Shown here: positions 1-7,206 of the stretch, one piece after another | How positions within the stretch are numbered: the first letter of the stretch is position 1 | How the letters are laid out: every line of letters starts with the position of its first letter | NCBI GenBank assembly: GCA_016780525.1 | Contig: JADHLR010000066.1 | Coordinates: 1 to 8,812, forward strand | DNA: 8,812 nt | Reading direction: 5' to 3' | Source: Candidatus Puniceispirillum sp. | GTDB lineage: Bacteria > Pseudomonadota > Alphaproteobacteria > Puniceispirillales > Puniceispirillaceae | The notes under the pieces: generated by a model | Seen by the model: only the letters and a program-made list of their open reading frames with translations | What the model was told of the DNA's origin: nothing | The model's database searches: none | Program-made: the position numbers and the translations under genes

Positions 1-1176
1 GATTTTTCAGCCCCCGGCAACCCGCTTGCCAATCATCCAAGCTGGAAACATACAAAATGCCCGAAATGTGGCGGTGCCGCCGAGCGTGAACAAGATACCT
101 TTGATACATTTTTTGAGAGTTCATGGTATTTTCTGCGTTATGCTGACCCGGCGCATAAAGATGGGTTCGGCGCCGCGGCGGCGGCTTATTGGATGCCGGT
201 TGACCAATATATCGGCGGGGTTGAGCATGCGGTGCTGCATCTGCTCTATTCACGGTTTTTTACCCGCGCATTGAGCCATGTTGGCTATCTCGATCTGGAC
301 GAGCCATTTGCCGGTTTGATGACGCAAGGCATGGTGTGTCACCAGACTTTTAAAGACAAGGACGGAAAATGGCTGTTTCCAACGGATGTCACGAAAGACG
401 GTGATCACTGGGTCGAAACCGCCACCGGCGCCAAAGTAGACGCCGGCCGTATCGAAAAAATGAGCAAATCAAAGCGCAATGTCGTAGACCCGGAATTGAT
501 CATCGAGACCTATGGCGCCGACACAGCGCGGTTGTTCATGTTGTCGGATTCGCCGCCTGAGCGCGATATGGAATGGACCGAGTCGGGTGTTGAAGGGGCA
601 TCACGTTTCTTAAAACGGGTCTGGCGGATGGCGCATGATACAAATTTGCCACCAGCCGGCACAGCCCTGCCAGACCAGCTTGGCAATTCCGCGCTGGCGG
701 CGGTGCGGATGGCGCATAAATCTATTCTGGCACTGTCGGCCGATATTGAGAACTTCCGCTTTAACCGTGCTGTGGCACAGCTTCACATGCTGACAAATGC
801 CATTGCCGACATCAAAATGGACGAGGCCGGTGCTGGTGCGGCGAAAAGATTTGCGGTGGAAACATTAACCCGGTTACTCAGCCCGCTGGCGCCGCATGTG
901 GCCGAAGATATCTGGCAGAAACTGGGATATGACACGTTATTGGCGCAATCCAACTGGCCCAAGGCCGGTGCCGCGCTGGCCATTGATGATGAAATAGAAA
1001 TTGGTGTTCAGGTGAATGGCAAACTTCGTGATACGATAAAGCTGGAACGGGATTGCCCGAATGATATCGCCGAGACCACGGCGCTGGCATCTGCATCAGT
1101 CCAACGCTATCTGGACGGCAAAACCCCAAAGAAAATCATCGTCGTACAGAACAGGATTATTAATGTTGTTGCGTAG
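1..1176 (+). CDS. leuS: Leucyl-tRNA synthetase, C-terminal part (5' end outside window)
   Basis: This is a class I aminoacyl-tRNA synthetase that charges tRNA-Leu with leucine in the cytoplasm. The frame is open from base 1 with no start codon, so the gene enters from the left; 391 residues are present, a little under half of the usual length of about 860. Visible landmarks are a zinc-knuckle CPKCG (bases 58-72), the segment DTFFESSWYFLRY typical of bacterial LeuRS, and the ATP-binding signature KMSKS at bases 457-471 (fragment residues 153-157). The anticodon-binding helical domain and the small C-terminal domain, ending near KKIIVVQNRIINVVA, follow. The N-terminal HIGH motif and the editing domain must lie upstream. 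The stop is TAG at 1174-1176, inside the start of lptE, which suggests coupled translation. No frameshift is seen. The family call is secure. Confidence 0.97.
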   Translation, partial: DFSAPGNPLANHPSWKHTKCPKCGGAAEREQDTFDTFFESSWYFLRYADPAHKDGFGAAAAAYWMPVDQYIGGVEHAVLHLLYSRFFTRALSHVGYLDLDEPFAGLMTQGMVCHQTFKDKDGKWLFPTDVTKDGDHWVETATGAKVDAGRIEKMSKSKRNVVDPELIIETYGADTARLFMLSDSPPERDMEWTESGVEGASRFLKRVWRMAHDTNLPPAGTALPDQLGNSALAAVRMAHKSILALSADIENFRFNRAVAQLHMLTNAIADIKMDEAGAGAAKRFAVETLTRLLSPLAPHVAEDIWQKLGYDTLLAQSNWPKAGAALAIDDEIEIGVQVNGKLRDTIKLERDCPNDIAETTALASASVQRYLDGKTPKKIIVVQNRIINVVA

Positions 1177-1666
1177 TCTCAAGACAGGTTTTTTTGCGAG
1201 CATACTGGTTATGCTTGCCAGCTGCAGCGGCGTCAGCATTGGTGCGCTTGATAGCCGTGTTGAGGCAGACATCAGCAGTGTCGCGGTGATTGACACGGGT
1301 GGGCGCGCCGGTCAGCTCTATAGCCGGGAACTACGCCGCGCCCTATATGTAAAAGGCGAAGCCAGTCCAGCCTATGACCTCACATCAACGATATCAGTGT
1401 CGTCAAGCAGCACCCTATCGGTCAGAGGGGTGACGTCAACCTTTAAAAAAATGACAATGACAGCCGTATTTACCTTGAAAAGACAAGATGATGGGGAAGT
1501 TTTGCTGAGCGATCGGGTCACCGCCGATGCGACCCTCGGCACGGTGTCTTCCCTGTTCGGTCAGGATCAGTCGGAAGCGCATGCACGCGACCGCATGGCA
1601 AGATTACTGGCACAGCGTGTTGTGCAGCAGCTACAACTCTATTTCCTGAAAAATTTGGACGCATAA
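1163..1666 (+). CDS. lptE: LPS-assembly lipoprotein LptE
   Basis: LptE is the outer-membrane lipoprotein that plugs the LptD barrel and helps insert lipopolysaccharide into the outer leaflet. The 167-residue product begins MLLRSLKTGFFASILVMLASC: a basic start, a hydrophobic segment, and the lipobox L18-A19-S20-C21, so Cys21 would be the lipidated residue after signal peptidase II cleavage. The mature part has the alternating beta-rich pattern of the family (YDLTSTISVSSSS, MTAVFTLKRQDDGEVLLS) and a C-terminal helix ending RVVQQLQLYF. I chose ATG 1163 because it opens the signal peptide and has CAGGA 6 bases upstream; in-frame ATG 1061 would add 34 residues that are only leuS read in another frame and would bury the signal peptide. 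It overlaps leuS by 14 bases and sits between leuS and holA, the usual alphaproteobacterial place for lptE. Sequence conservation is weak in this family, so signal and context carry much of the call. Confidence 0.85.
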   Translation: MLLRSLKTGFFASILVMLASCSGVSIGALDSRVEADISSVAVIDTGGRAGQLYSRELRRALYVKGEASPAYDLTSTISVSSSSTLSVRGVTSTFKKMTMTAVFTLKRQDDGEVLLSDRVTADATLGTVSSLFGQDQSEAHARDRMARLLAQRVVQQLQLYFLKNLDA

Positions 1667-1681
1667 GATCGGTCACAGCAA

Positions 1682-2698
1682 ATGAAGATTGCGCCACGGC
1701 AAATTGCCAGCTTTCTTGCTAAACCACCAGATAAAATCCGCGCCATTTTATTGCATGGCAGCGATGCCGGACTGCGCTCTAGCCGCGCCCGTCAGCTTGC
1801 CACGCTATATAGTGACAATCTGGATGATGTGTTTTCTGTGACCCGCATCAGCGGATCAGCCCTGCATGGTGAAGCCGGTAAAATCGCCGATGCAGCCGCC
1901 GAAATACCCATGTTTGGCAGCAGATTGGTATTGGTCAAAGCCACGGGAACGGAACTGCTCGAAGCCTGCAAATTCCTGCTCTCTCGGCCAATCCATGATG
2001 CCATGGTGATCATTGATGCCAGCGATACCACCACCAAACATGCTGTGGTCAAGCTTTTTGAAACCGCCGACACCGCCGCTGCGATCGGATGCTACCCTGA
2101 GAATGTTGGTGATATCAGACAGTTAACAACCTCCATATTGCGAAAAGATAATGTGTCGGTTGACCGCGATGCGCTTGATCTGATCTGTGCACGACTTGGC
2201 AGCGACCATGCGGCGACAAGAGCCGAGCTGGAAAAGCTGGCGCTTTTGGCCGGGCCTAGCGGTCATCTGGATCTCGAAACCATATCTGCCGCACTTGGCG
2301 ATAGCGCTCTATTAGCCATAGATGATGTCGCGAGTGCTGTCGCCAATGGGCAGGTGCCGGCCTTGTCTGCCGCCTTGCGCAAAGCTTGGCTCGAAGAGGC
2401 CAATTGTGTGATGATTATTCGCGGATGTCAGACCTATTTTAACCAGTTACGCATGCTTGGTCATGCCATCAGCGCCGGACAACCCGCGCAAAACGCCGTC
2501 CGCAGCCTGCGCCCACCGGTACATTTCAAATTACAAGATGCGTTGGTACGGCATGCCCAAAAATGGCAGCCAAACCGCTGTATGCACATGGTTAATCGTC
2601 TTCAAGACATTGAAATTAGTCTAAAATCTAAAACAATAGATGACCGCACACTGACCGCACAAAGCCTTCTGGGGCTGTGCTTACGCGCCCGCCAATAA
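1682..2698 (+). CDS. holA: DNA polymerase III subunit delta
   Basis: The delta subunit is the wrench of the clamp loader: it binds the beta sliding clamp and opens the ring so that it can be loaded at primed sites. The product has 338 residues, the normal length. Family landmarks are the degenerate P-loop region ILLHGSDAGL (residues 22-31; delta does not hydrolyse ATP), EIPMFGSRLVLV (74-85), the GCYPEN segment before the second domain, the RAELEKLALLAG helix, and a C-terminal helical collar domain with DIEISLKSKTIDDRTLTAQSLLGLCLRAR. ATG 1682 lies 15 bases after the lptE stop. No good Shine-Dalgarno is seen there, so translation may depend on ribosomes arriving from lptE. It is the last gene of the plus-strand run and converges on parB. 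Confidence 0.93.
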   Translation: MKIAPRQIASFLAKPPDKIRAILLHGSDAGLRSSRARQLATLYSDNLDDVFSVTRISGSALHGEAGKIADAAAEIPMFGSRLVLVKATGTELLEACKFLLSRPIHDAMVIIDASDTTTKHAVVKLFETADTAAAIGCYPENVGDIRQLTTSILRKDNVSVDRDALDLICARLGSDHAATRAELEKLALLAGPSGHLDLETISAALGDSALLAIDDVASAVANGQVPALSAALRKAWLEEANCVMIIRGCQTYFNQLRMLGHAISAGQPAQNAVRSLRPPVHFKLQDALVRHAQKWQPNRCMHMVNRLQDIEISLKSKTIDDRTLTAQSLLGLCLRARQ

Positions 2699-2767
2699 TT
2701 TTTTGCCAGTGATTTTTGGCCAGTGATTTTTTGCTCGTGATTTTTGGCCAGTGTTTTGCTCTAATGA
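2699..2767. repeat. Degenerate 14-bp tandem repeat between holA and parB
   Basis: Immediately after the holA stop there are about five head-to-tail units of consensus TTTTTKGCCAGTGA: 2699-2712, 2713-2726, 2727-2740, 2741-2753 (one base short) and 2754-2767 (diverged, TTTTGCTCTAATGA). Units 1 and 2 differ at one position; unit 3 has CTCG in place of CCAG. The tract fills nearly all of the 77-base gap and stops 8 bases before the parB stop codon. The T-runs point in the holA reading direction and might assist transcription ending, but I see no GC-rich stem before them. Confidence 0.8.
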
Positions 2768-2775
2768 TTTTGCGG

Positions 2776-3741
2776 TTAATGCGACAGACCAAGCTTTTCA
2801 AGTATATCGGTCATTTGCTCCAGCGACTGACACTCTATCTGCAATTTTCCCGTTTCGGCCTGCATATTCCAATCGATCGACATGGCCAGCCCTAATTCTC
2901 TGGCAGCCCGTTGTTCGAGTGCTTTGATATCGGCAGATTTTTCAGCTTGTGCCGGCATTTTTGCTGTTGGCGCGGCGCCGCTGATCACGGTTTTTGTCAA
3001 CGCCTCGGCCTGACGCGCCGACAGGCCTTTGGCGACAATCTTTTGCGCCAATATTTCGGCTTGCGGATGCCCCACCAATGGGCGTGCCTGACCCATTGTG
3101 AGATGCCCGTCACGCAGCAGGCCCTGAACCGTAACCGGCAACCCAAGAAGCCGCAGCAGATTTGCGATATGGCTGCGTGACTTACCGATAATTTTGGCTA
3201 ATTGATCCTGTGTATAGCTGTTAATTTCCAGTAGTTTTGCATAGCCTTGCGCCTCGTCAATGACCGACAGATCCTGCCGCTGGATATTTTCGATCAGCGC
3301 AATTTCATAACATTCGGCTTCGGTGAGTTCACGCACAACAGCGGGTATTTCATGCAGTCTGGCAATTTGCGCTGCCCGCCAGCGTCGTTCACCGGCAACC
3401 AGCTGAAACCGACCCGGCTGATCCGGTGTTGGCCGCAATAAAACCGGCTGAACAATGCCTTTTTCGCGGATTGAACTGGCCAGTTCTTCAAGCTGCTCAC
3501 GATCAAACTGGCGGCGCGGCTGCCAGGCGCCGACATTGATCCATTCAACCGGTATATATTGAAACTCGCGTGAGTCTGGCGGTGCCGCCTGACCAGCCGT
3601 AGCGGCGATGCCACTGTCACCAAGCAATGTTGACAGGCCGCGGCCAAGGCCCCGCGCCGTTGATGGTGATTTAAGGGATGATGATTTGCCGGATGGTGAT
3701 TTAGGGGCAGATGCCGGTTTTTGCGGGGATTTTGACGCCAT
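2776..3741 (-). CDS. parB: Chromosome-partitioning protein ParB
   Basis: ParB is the CTP-dependent DNA clamp that loads at parS sites, spreads, and is pulled poleward by ParA. The product has 321 residues. In order: a Lys/Ser/Pro-rich N-terminus (2-28); RGLGRGLSTLLGD (30-42), the conserved segment expected to engage ParA; the ParB/Srx CTP-binding fold with QPRRQFD (74-80), GERRWRA (117-123) and ENIQRQDL (151-158); a helix-turn-helix around 177-199 (TQDQLAKIIGKSRSHIANLL); and a C-terminal dimerisation domain. The start at ATG 3741 is favoured because AGGAAAAGGAA (3750-3760) lies 8 bases upstream and the ATG shares one base with the parA TGA (TGATG), a coupled arrangement. A longer in-frame start at 3810 would only add residues read from the end of parA. 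A target parS site lies upstream in rsmG. Confidence 0.96.
   Translation of the reverse strand: MASKSPQKPASAPKSPSGKSSSLKSPSTARGLGRGLSTLLGDSGIAATAGQAAPPDSREFQYIPVEWINVGAWQPRRQFDREQLEELASSIREKGIVQPVLLRPTPDQPGRFQLVAGERRWRAAQIARLHEIPAVVRELTEAECYEIALIENIQRQDLSVIDEAQGYAKLLEINSYTQDQLAKIIGKSRSHIANLLRLLGLPVTVQGLLRDGHLTMGQARPLVGHPQAEILAQKIVAKGLSARQAEALTKTVISGAAPTAKMPAQAEKSADIKALEQRAARELGLAMSIDWNMQAETGKLQIECQSLEQMTDILEKLGLSH
3662..3706 (-). repeat. Three 15-bp tandem repeats within the parB 5' end
   Basis: On the plus strand the units are GATGGTGATTTAAGG (3662-3676), GATGATGATTTGCCG (3677-3691) and GATGGTGATTTAGGG (3692-3706). In the parB frame they read LKSPS, GKSSS and PKSPS, and the preceding residues SKSPQ-KPASA continue the five-residue spacing. 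They encode a basic, probably disordered tail ahead of the conserved RGLGRGL segment. The 15-bp period keeps the reading frame. Confidence 0.75.
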
Positions 3742-4523
3742 CAGGCTGCTTCCTTTTCCTGCGATAATAGTTCTGCAGCCAGCGCCACATAGGCTTGCGC
3801 ACCGGCACATTTGAGGTCATATATCAATACCGGCTGGCCAAAAGATGGGGCTTCTGAAATGCGAACATTTCGTGGAATTACAGTTGTATAGACAAGGTTG
3901 CCAAAATGTGACCGCACATCATTAGCCACCATTTCAGACAATTTATTGCGGCTGTCATACATGGTCAGCACAATGCCCTGAATAAGCAGATCCTTGTTTA
4001 AACCCTGCTGCACCATATTGATTGTTCGCATCAATTGCGACAGCCCCTCAAGCGCATAAAATTCACATTGCAGCGGCACAACAACGCAATCAGCCGCGCA
4101 TAGCGCATTCACCGTCAGCAGCCCCAGCGATGGCGGACAATCGATAAAAATATAATCATAATCCGACGCCACCTGTTGCAAGGCATTGCGTAACCGAAAC
4201 TCACGCGATTCGACCTCGGCAAGTTCAATTTCAGCGGCTGATAAATCAACCACCGCCGGCAACACATGAAGACCTGCAATATCAGTTTTATAACAGGCTT
4301 CAGCGGCGCTGGCTTCGCCGGTCAATAGCCGGTAGCTATTGGCATCACGCGCCTCAAGATCAATGCCAAATCCGGTGCTGGCATTGCCTTGCGGATCAAA
4401 ATCGACCAGCAACACACGTCGCCCGCAAGCCGCCATGGCGGTTGCCAGATTAACCGAGGTGGTGGTTTTCCCGACACCCCCTTTTTGGTTTGCGATGGCA
4501 ATGATTCGAGCAGTAGATATCAT
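3741..4523 (-). CDS. parA: Chromosome-partitioning ATPase ParA
   Basis: ParA is the deviant-Walker ATPase that binds nonspecific DNA as an ATP dimer and moves ParB-parS complexes. The product has 260 residues from ATG 4523: KGGVGKTT deviant Walker A (14-21, including the signature lysine 14), VDFDPQGN Walker A' (40-47), IFIDCPPSLG Walker B (125-134), and the conserved C-terminal IPRNVRISEAPSFGQP region with basic residues typical of DNA contact. There is no N-terminal DNA-binding extension, so this is the short chromosomal (Soj-like) type. An in-frame ATG at 4532 would add three residues (MTH), but the only Shine-Dalgarno, AGGGA at 4533-4537, abuts that ATG and sits 9 bases from ATG 4523, so 4523 is preferred. 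The stop overlaps the parB start by one base. A 79-90-base gap separates it from rsmG, so either read-through or its own promoter is possible. Confidence 0.96.
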   Translation of the reverse strand: MISTARIIAIANQKGGVGKTTTSVNLATAMAACGRRVLLVDFDPQGNASTGFGIDLEARDANSYRLLTGEASAAEACYKTDIAGLHVLPAVVDLSAAEIELAEVESREFRLRNALQQVASDYDYIFIDCPPSLGLLTVNALCAADCVVVPLQCEFYALEGLSQLMRTINMVQQGLNKDLLIQGIVLTMYDSRNKLSEMVANDVRSHFGNLVYTTVIPRNVRISEAPSFGQPVLIYDLKCAGAQAYVALAAELLSQEKEAA

Positions 4524-4533
4524 ATGAGTCATT

Positions 4534-4562
4534 CCCTAAGCAAATGATTTGGCCCTAAGCAA
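4534..4562 (-). promoter_or_regulatory. parA leader with a 10-bp direct repeat
   Basis: The sequence TTGCTTAGGG (minus strand) occurs twice, at 4553-4562 and 4534-4543, 19 bases apart. The copy nearer parA contains the AGGG that serves as its ribosome-binding site. About two helical turns separate the copies, compatible with a repressor site, but they could equally be chance or a duplicated ribosome-binding site. No convincing -35/-10 pair was found here; the rest of the gap (4563-4611) shows nothing recognisable. Confidence 0.35.
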
Positions 4563-4611
4563 GCAATGTGGGCGAATTTAGGTTAAACCGAATAGACTGG
4601 GCATCTACATA

Positions 4612-5265
4612 TCATTGCGGCATGGTCAATTTCACGATCACACCATTCGCCTCACCATCTGCACGCGACAGGCTTGGATAAAGATGCGGTGTCATAGTGG
4701 AATAAGTTTGAAAATTGGTCAATTCTTCTTCCACTTTTGCGCCTTTCAAAAACAGACAGGTCAGGCCGGGGTGGATTTGTGCATCAATTAATTGCATCAG
4801 TTTTGGTAAGGGTGCCAGCGCCCGCGCGGTAATGATGTCAGGCTGGCAGGCCGGCAGGGATTCTATGCGGTGATTGACAACAGTGGCGGATAATCCCAAT
4901 TCGCGGATCACCGTTTGCAAAAACACCGATTTACGCTGGTCGGATTCGACAAGCTCTAGCTGACCCGCACCAAGAATGGCCAAAACCAGCCCCGGAAAGC
5001 CAGCCCCACTGCCAATATCCAGAATCCGGCGCGGCGCATCCGGTCGCATCTCTGGCATATGCGCCAGCAATTGTGCCGAATCAAAAACATGCCGCTGCCA
5101 GATATCCGGCAGGCTTGCCGGCGAGATCAGATTAATGCGGGGCTGCCACTTCTCTAATAGCGCAACATAGGCGGATAACGCAGCTAATGTTTCACGTGAA
5201 ACATTTAGTTGTTTGGCAAAATCTTCCGGCGTCACGATACGACTACGGCTTTGTGGCGGCGGCAT
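4612..5265 (-). CDS. rsmG: 16S rRNA (guanine-N7)-methyltransferase RsmG (GidB)
   Basis: RsmG uses S-adenosylmethionine to methylate N7 of G527 (E. coli numbering) in the 530 loop of 16S rRNA; in other bacteria its loss gives low-level streptomycin resistance. The product is 217 residues from ATG 5265, a normal length. Landmarks: NVSRETLAAL (21-30), LLEKWQPRINLIS (36-48), RHVFDS (58-63), and the SAM-binding loop LDIGSGAGFPG (82-92) followed by LELVESDQRKSVFL. The start is uncertain: ATG 5292, ATG 5265 and GTG 5235 (giving MTPEDF, and starting 7 bases after the mnmG stop) are all possible and none has a clear Shine-Dalgarno, so coupling to mnmG is likely. With 5265 the genes overlap by 23 bases. 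Codons 21-26 coincide with a parS site. Confidence 0.94.
   Translation of the reverse strand: MPPPQSRSRIVTPEDFAKQLNVSRETLAALSAYVALLEKWQPRINLISPASLPDIWQRHVFDSAQLLAHMPEMRPDAPRRILDIGSGAGFPGLVLAILGAGQLELVESDQRKSVFLQTVIRELGLSATVVNHRIESLPACQPDIITARALAPLPKLMQLIDAQIHPGLTCLFLKGAKVEEELTNFQTYSTMTPHLYPSLSRADGEANGVIVKLTMPQ
5188..5203. promoter_or_regulatory. parS: parS site (ParB loading site) inside rsmG
   Basis: TGTTTCACGTGAAACA is a perfect 16-bp palindrome matching the bacterial parS consensus, and symmetry extends to 20 bp (5186-5205). It is the centromere-like sequence on which ParB loads. It lies in rsmG, written in the codons for Asn-Val-Ser-Arg-Glu-Thr, about 660 bases upstream of the parA start. 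Searching by eye found no second full copy in the window. Confidence 0.93.
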
Positions 5266-7132
5266 GTGCCACAGATTGCTGGCGTTTGACATGCCGCAAC
5301 ACGGCGACAACGGCGGCTGGAGTCAGCCCCGGCAGCCGATTCGCCTGGCCAATGGTCTCGGGCTGATATTTCCGCAAAATATCGCGCGATTCGGCAGACA
5401 AGCCGCCAACCGCTGAAAAATCAGTATGTGGCGGGATCGTCGCTGCCTCATCACGGCGGAGCGTATCAATATCCGCCTGCTGCCGCCCCACATAGCCGGC
5501 ATAGCGGCAATCAGCCGCCAGCTGGGCATGTAAATGAGCCGGGATCGCTGCCAGTTCCGGCCATAACGGCAGAATCTCAGCAAACCCAACCGATTCGAGT
5601 GACAACATATCAGCCGCACAGCGTTTGGCACCATCACGCGGTGCTGGCAGCCCTGCGGCTGCGACCGCTTTTGCCGCCGCTGTCGCGCTCTGCAACAGAT
5701 CGCGCGCCATTTTCAGCTGTTCGGCTTTATCACGCCAAGCGTTTTGCCGCACCGCCCCAATACAGCCAATCTGCATGCCGCGTTCGGTCAACCGCTGGTC
5801 AGCATTATCCGCCCGCAACAGCAACCGGTATTCAGCCCGCGAGGTGAACATACGGTAAGGTTCCGGCGCCCCTTTGGTGACCAGATCATCAATCATCACC
5901 CCGATATAGGCTTCAGCACGATCAAGGCTAAAGGGCGTTGTATCGACATCACCGCCTGCCATCAGCGCCGCATTAATACCGGCAATCAGCCCTTGTGCAG
6001 CCGCCTCTTCATAGCCGGTTGTGCCATTAATCTGTCCGGCCAGATACAAGCCCGGCAAATTTTTCAGCTCTAGCGACCGGCGTAATGCGCGCGGATCGAC
6101 AAAATCATATTCAATGGCATAGCCATATTGCAGAATTTTCGCCGTTTCCAACCCCGGAATCGTTGCCATCATGGCGTCCTGAACCGAACGCGGCAAGGAT
6201 GTGGAAATACCATTTGGATAAATTGTCGGGTCGTCCAACCCCTCTGGCTCAAGAAAAATCTGATGCGATGATTTATCGGCAAACCGATTCACCTTGTCCT
6301 CAATCGAGGGACAATAGCGCGGCCCGGTGCCAGAAATCTGTCCATTATAGACAGCCGACAGATGCATCGAATCGGCAATGATTTTATGCGTTTTTGCCGT
6401 GGTGCGGGTAATGCCACAGGAAATTTGCGGCACCGTGATCCGCTCAGTCAATGTCGAAAACGGAACCGGCGGATCGTCAGCCGGCTGCATTTCGAGACTG
6501 GCCCAATCAATGCCGCGCCCATCGAGCCGGGCTGGCGTGCCGGTTTTTAACCGGCCGAGTGGCAAATTATAAGCGGCCAACCGCGCCGCCAACATATTTG
6601 ACGGGGCTTCGCCAATCCGGCCGGCGGCGGTACGCTCATCACCCAGATGAATCACACCGCCCAAAAATGTGCCGGTCGTCAGCACCACAGCGCCTGCCTG
6701 ATACACCTCGCCGGTTTCGGCAATCAGCCCGGTAACCCGCTGGTTTTCGATCAACAGGTCACCAACCGCCGCTTCGATAATGGTCAGATTCTCATATTCC
6801 GCCAGAATATCCTGAATAGCGTCGCGATACAGCGCCCGGTCAGCCTGCGCCCGTGGCCCATGCACCGCCGGGCCGCGTGATTTATTCAACATGCGGAACT
6901 GAATGCCCGCACGGTCAATGGCCCGCGCCATAATACCATCAAGCGCGTCAATCTCGCGCACAAGATGGCCTTTACCAAGACCACCAATAGCCGGGTTACA
7001 TGACATTTCACCAATACGGTCACGGCGCATCGTCACCAGCGCAACCGACGCACCCATACGCGCCGCCGCGGCAGCGGCTTCACAGCCCGCATGGCCACCT
7101 CCGACAATGATCACATCATATTGTTCGCGCAT
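5243..7132 (-). CDS. mnmG: tRNA uridine 5-carboxymethylaminomethyl modification enzyme MnmG (GidA)
   Basis: MnmG is the FAD-dependent partner of MnmE; the complex adds a carboxymethylaminomethyl (or aminomethyl) group to C5 of U34 in tRNAs reading split codon boxes, using methylene-tetrahydrofolate and NADH. The product has 629 residues, the full family length. It shows the FAD Rossmann loop VGGGHAGCEAA (10-20), Cys45 in MSCNPAIGGLGKGHL, the signature GPRAQADRALY (92-102), Cys274 in GTGPRYCPSIEDK (matching the second conserved cysteine), GQINGTTGYEEAA in the second FAD-binding stretch, and a helical C-terminal domain that binds MnmE. Both conserved cysteines are present. ATG 7132 directly precedes the Rossmann fold; only a weak AGG is seen about 12 bases upstream. 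It lies 74 bases after mnmE and overlaps the start of rsmG. Confidence 0.97.
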   Translation of the reverse strand: MREQYDVIIVGGGHAGCEAAAAAARMGASVALVTMRRDRIGEMSCNPAIGGLGKGHLVREIDALDGIMARAIDRAGIQFRMLNKSRGPAVHGPRAQADRALYRDAIQDILAEYENLTIIEAAVGDLLIENQRVTGLIAETGEVYQAGAVVLTTGTFLGGVIHLGDERTAAGRIGEAPSNMLAARLAAYNLPLGRLKTGTPARLDGRGIDWASLEMQPADDPPVPFSTLTERITVPQISCGITRTTAKTHKIIADSMHLSAVYNGQISGTGPRYCPSIEDKVNRFADKSSHQIFLEPEGLDDPTIYPNGISTSLPRSVQDAMMATIPGLETAKILQYGYAIEYDFVDPRALRRSLELKNLPGLYLAGQINGTTGYEEAAAQGLIAGINAALMAGGDVDTTPFSLDRAEAYIGVMIDDLVTKGAPEPYRMFTSRAEYRLLLRADNADQRLTERGMQIGCIGAVRQNAWRDKAEQLKMARDLLQSATAAAKAVAAAGLPAPRDGAKRCAADMLSLESVGFAEILPLWPELAAIPAHLHAQLAADCRYAGYVGRQQADIDTLRRDEAATIPPHTDFSAVGGLSAESRDILRKYQPETIGQANRLPGLTPAAVVAVLRHVKRQQSVAHAAATKP

Positions 7133-7206
7133 TTCGATTTATGCCTATTGGTTTTATGTTTCGCGGCGTTTGCCGATCAACTGGCACCCTTATGACCTTT
7201 TATAGG

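Noticed and set aside
26..274. Plus-strand open frame of 82 codons at the left edge
   Set aside because: It overlaps the leuS frame, which is open from base 1 and encodes recognisable LeuRS sequence including CPKCG and SSWYFLRY; the 82-codon frame resembles nothing.
2580..2588. DnaA-box-like GTATGCACA
   Set aside because: Differs from the TTATNCACA consensus at the first base, is isolated, and lies within holA; no cluster or AT-rich unwinding element accompanies it.
3742..3810. A 23-residue N-terminal extension of ParB starting at 3810
   Set aside because: The extension is parA read in another frame, is cysteine-rich unlike ParB, and the good Shine-Dalgarno serves ATG 3741.
5293..5310. TTG start for rsmG at 5310
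   Set aside because: It adds MSPCCG, which is unlike RsmG and lies further inside mnmG; no ribosome-binding site supports it.
7164..7175. Small inverted repeat CGGCGTTTGCCG in the mnmE-mnmG gap as a terminator
   Set aside because: The stem is 4 bp and no T-run follows on the minus strand, so it is unlikely to end transcription.
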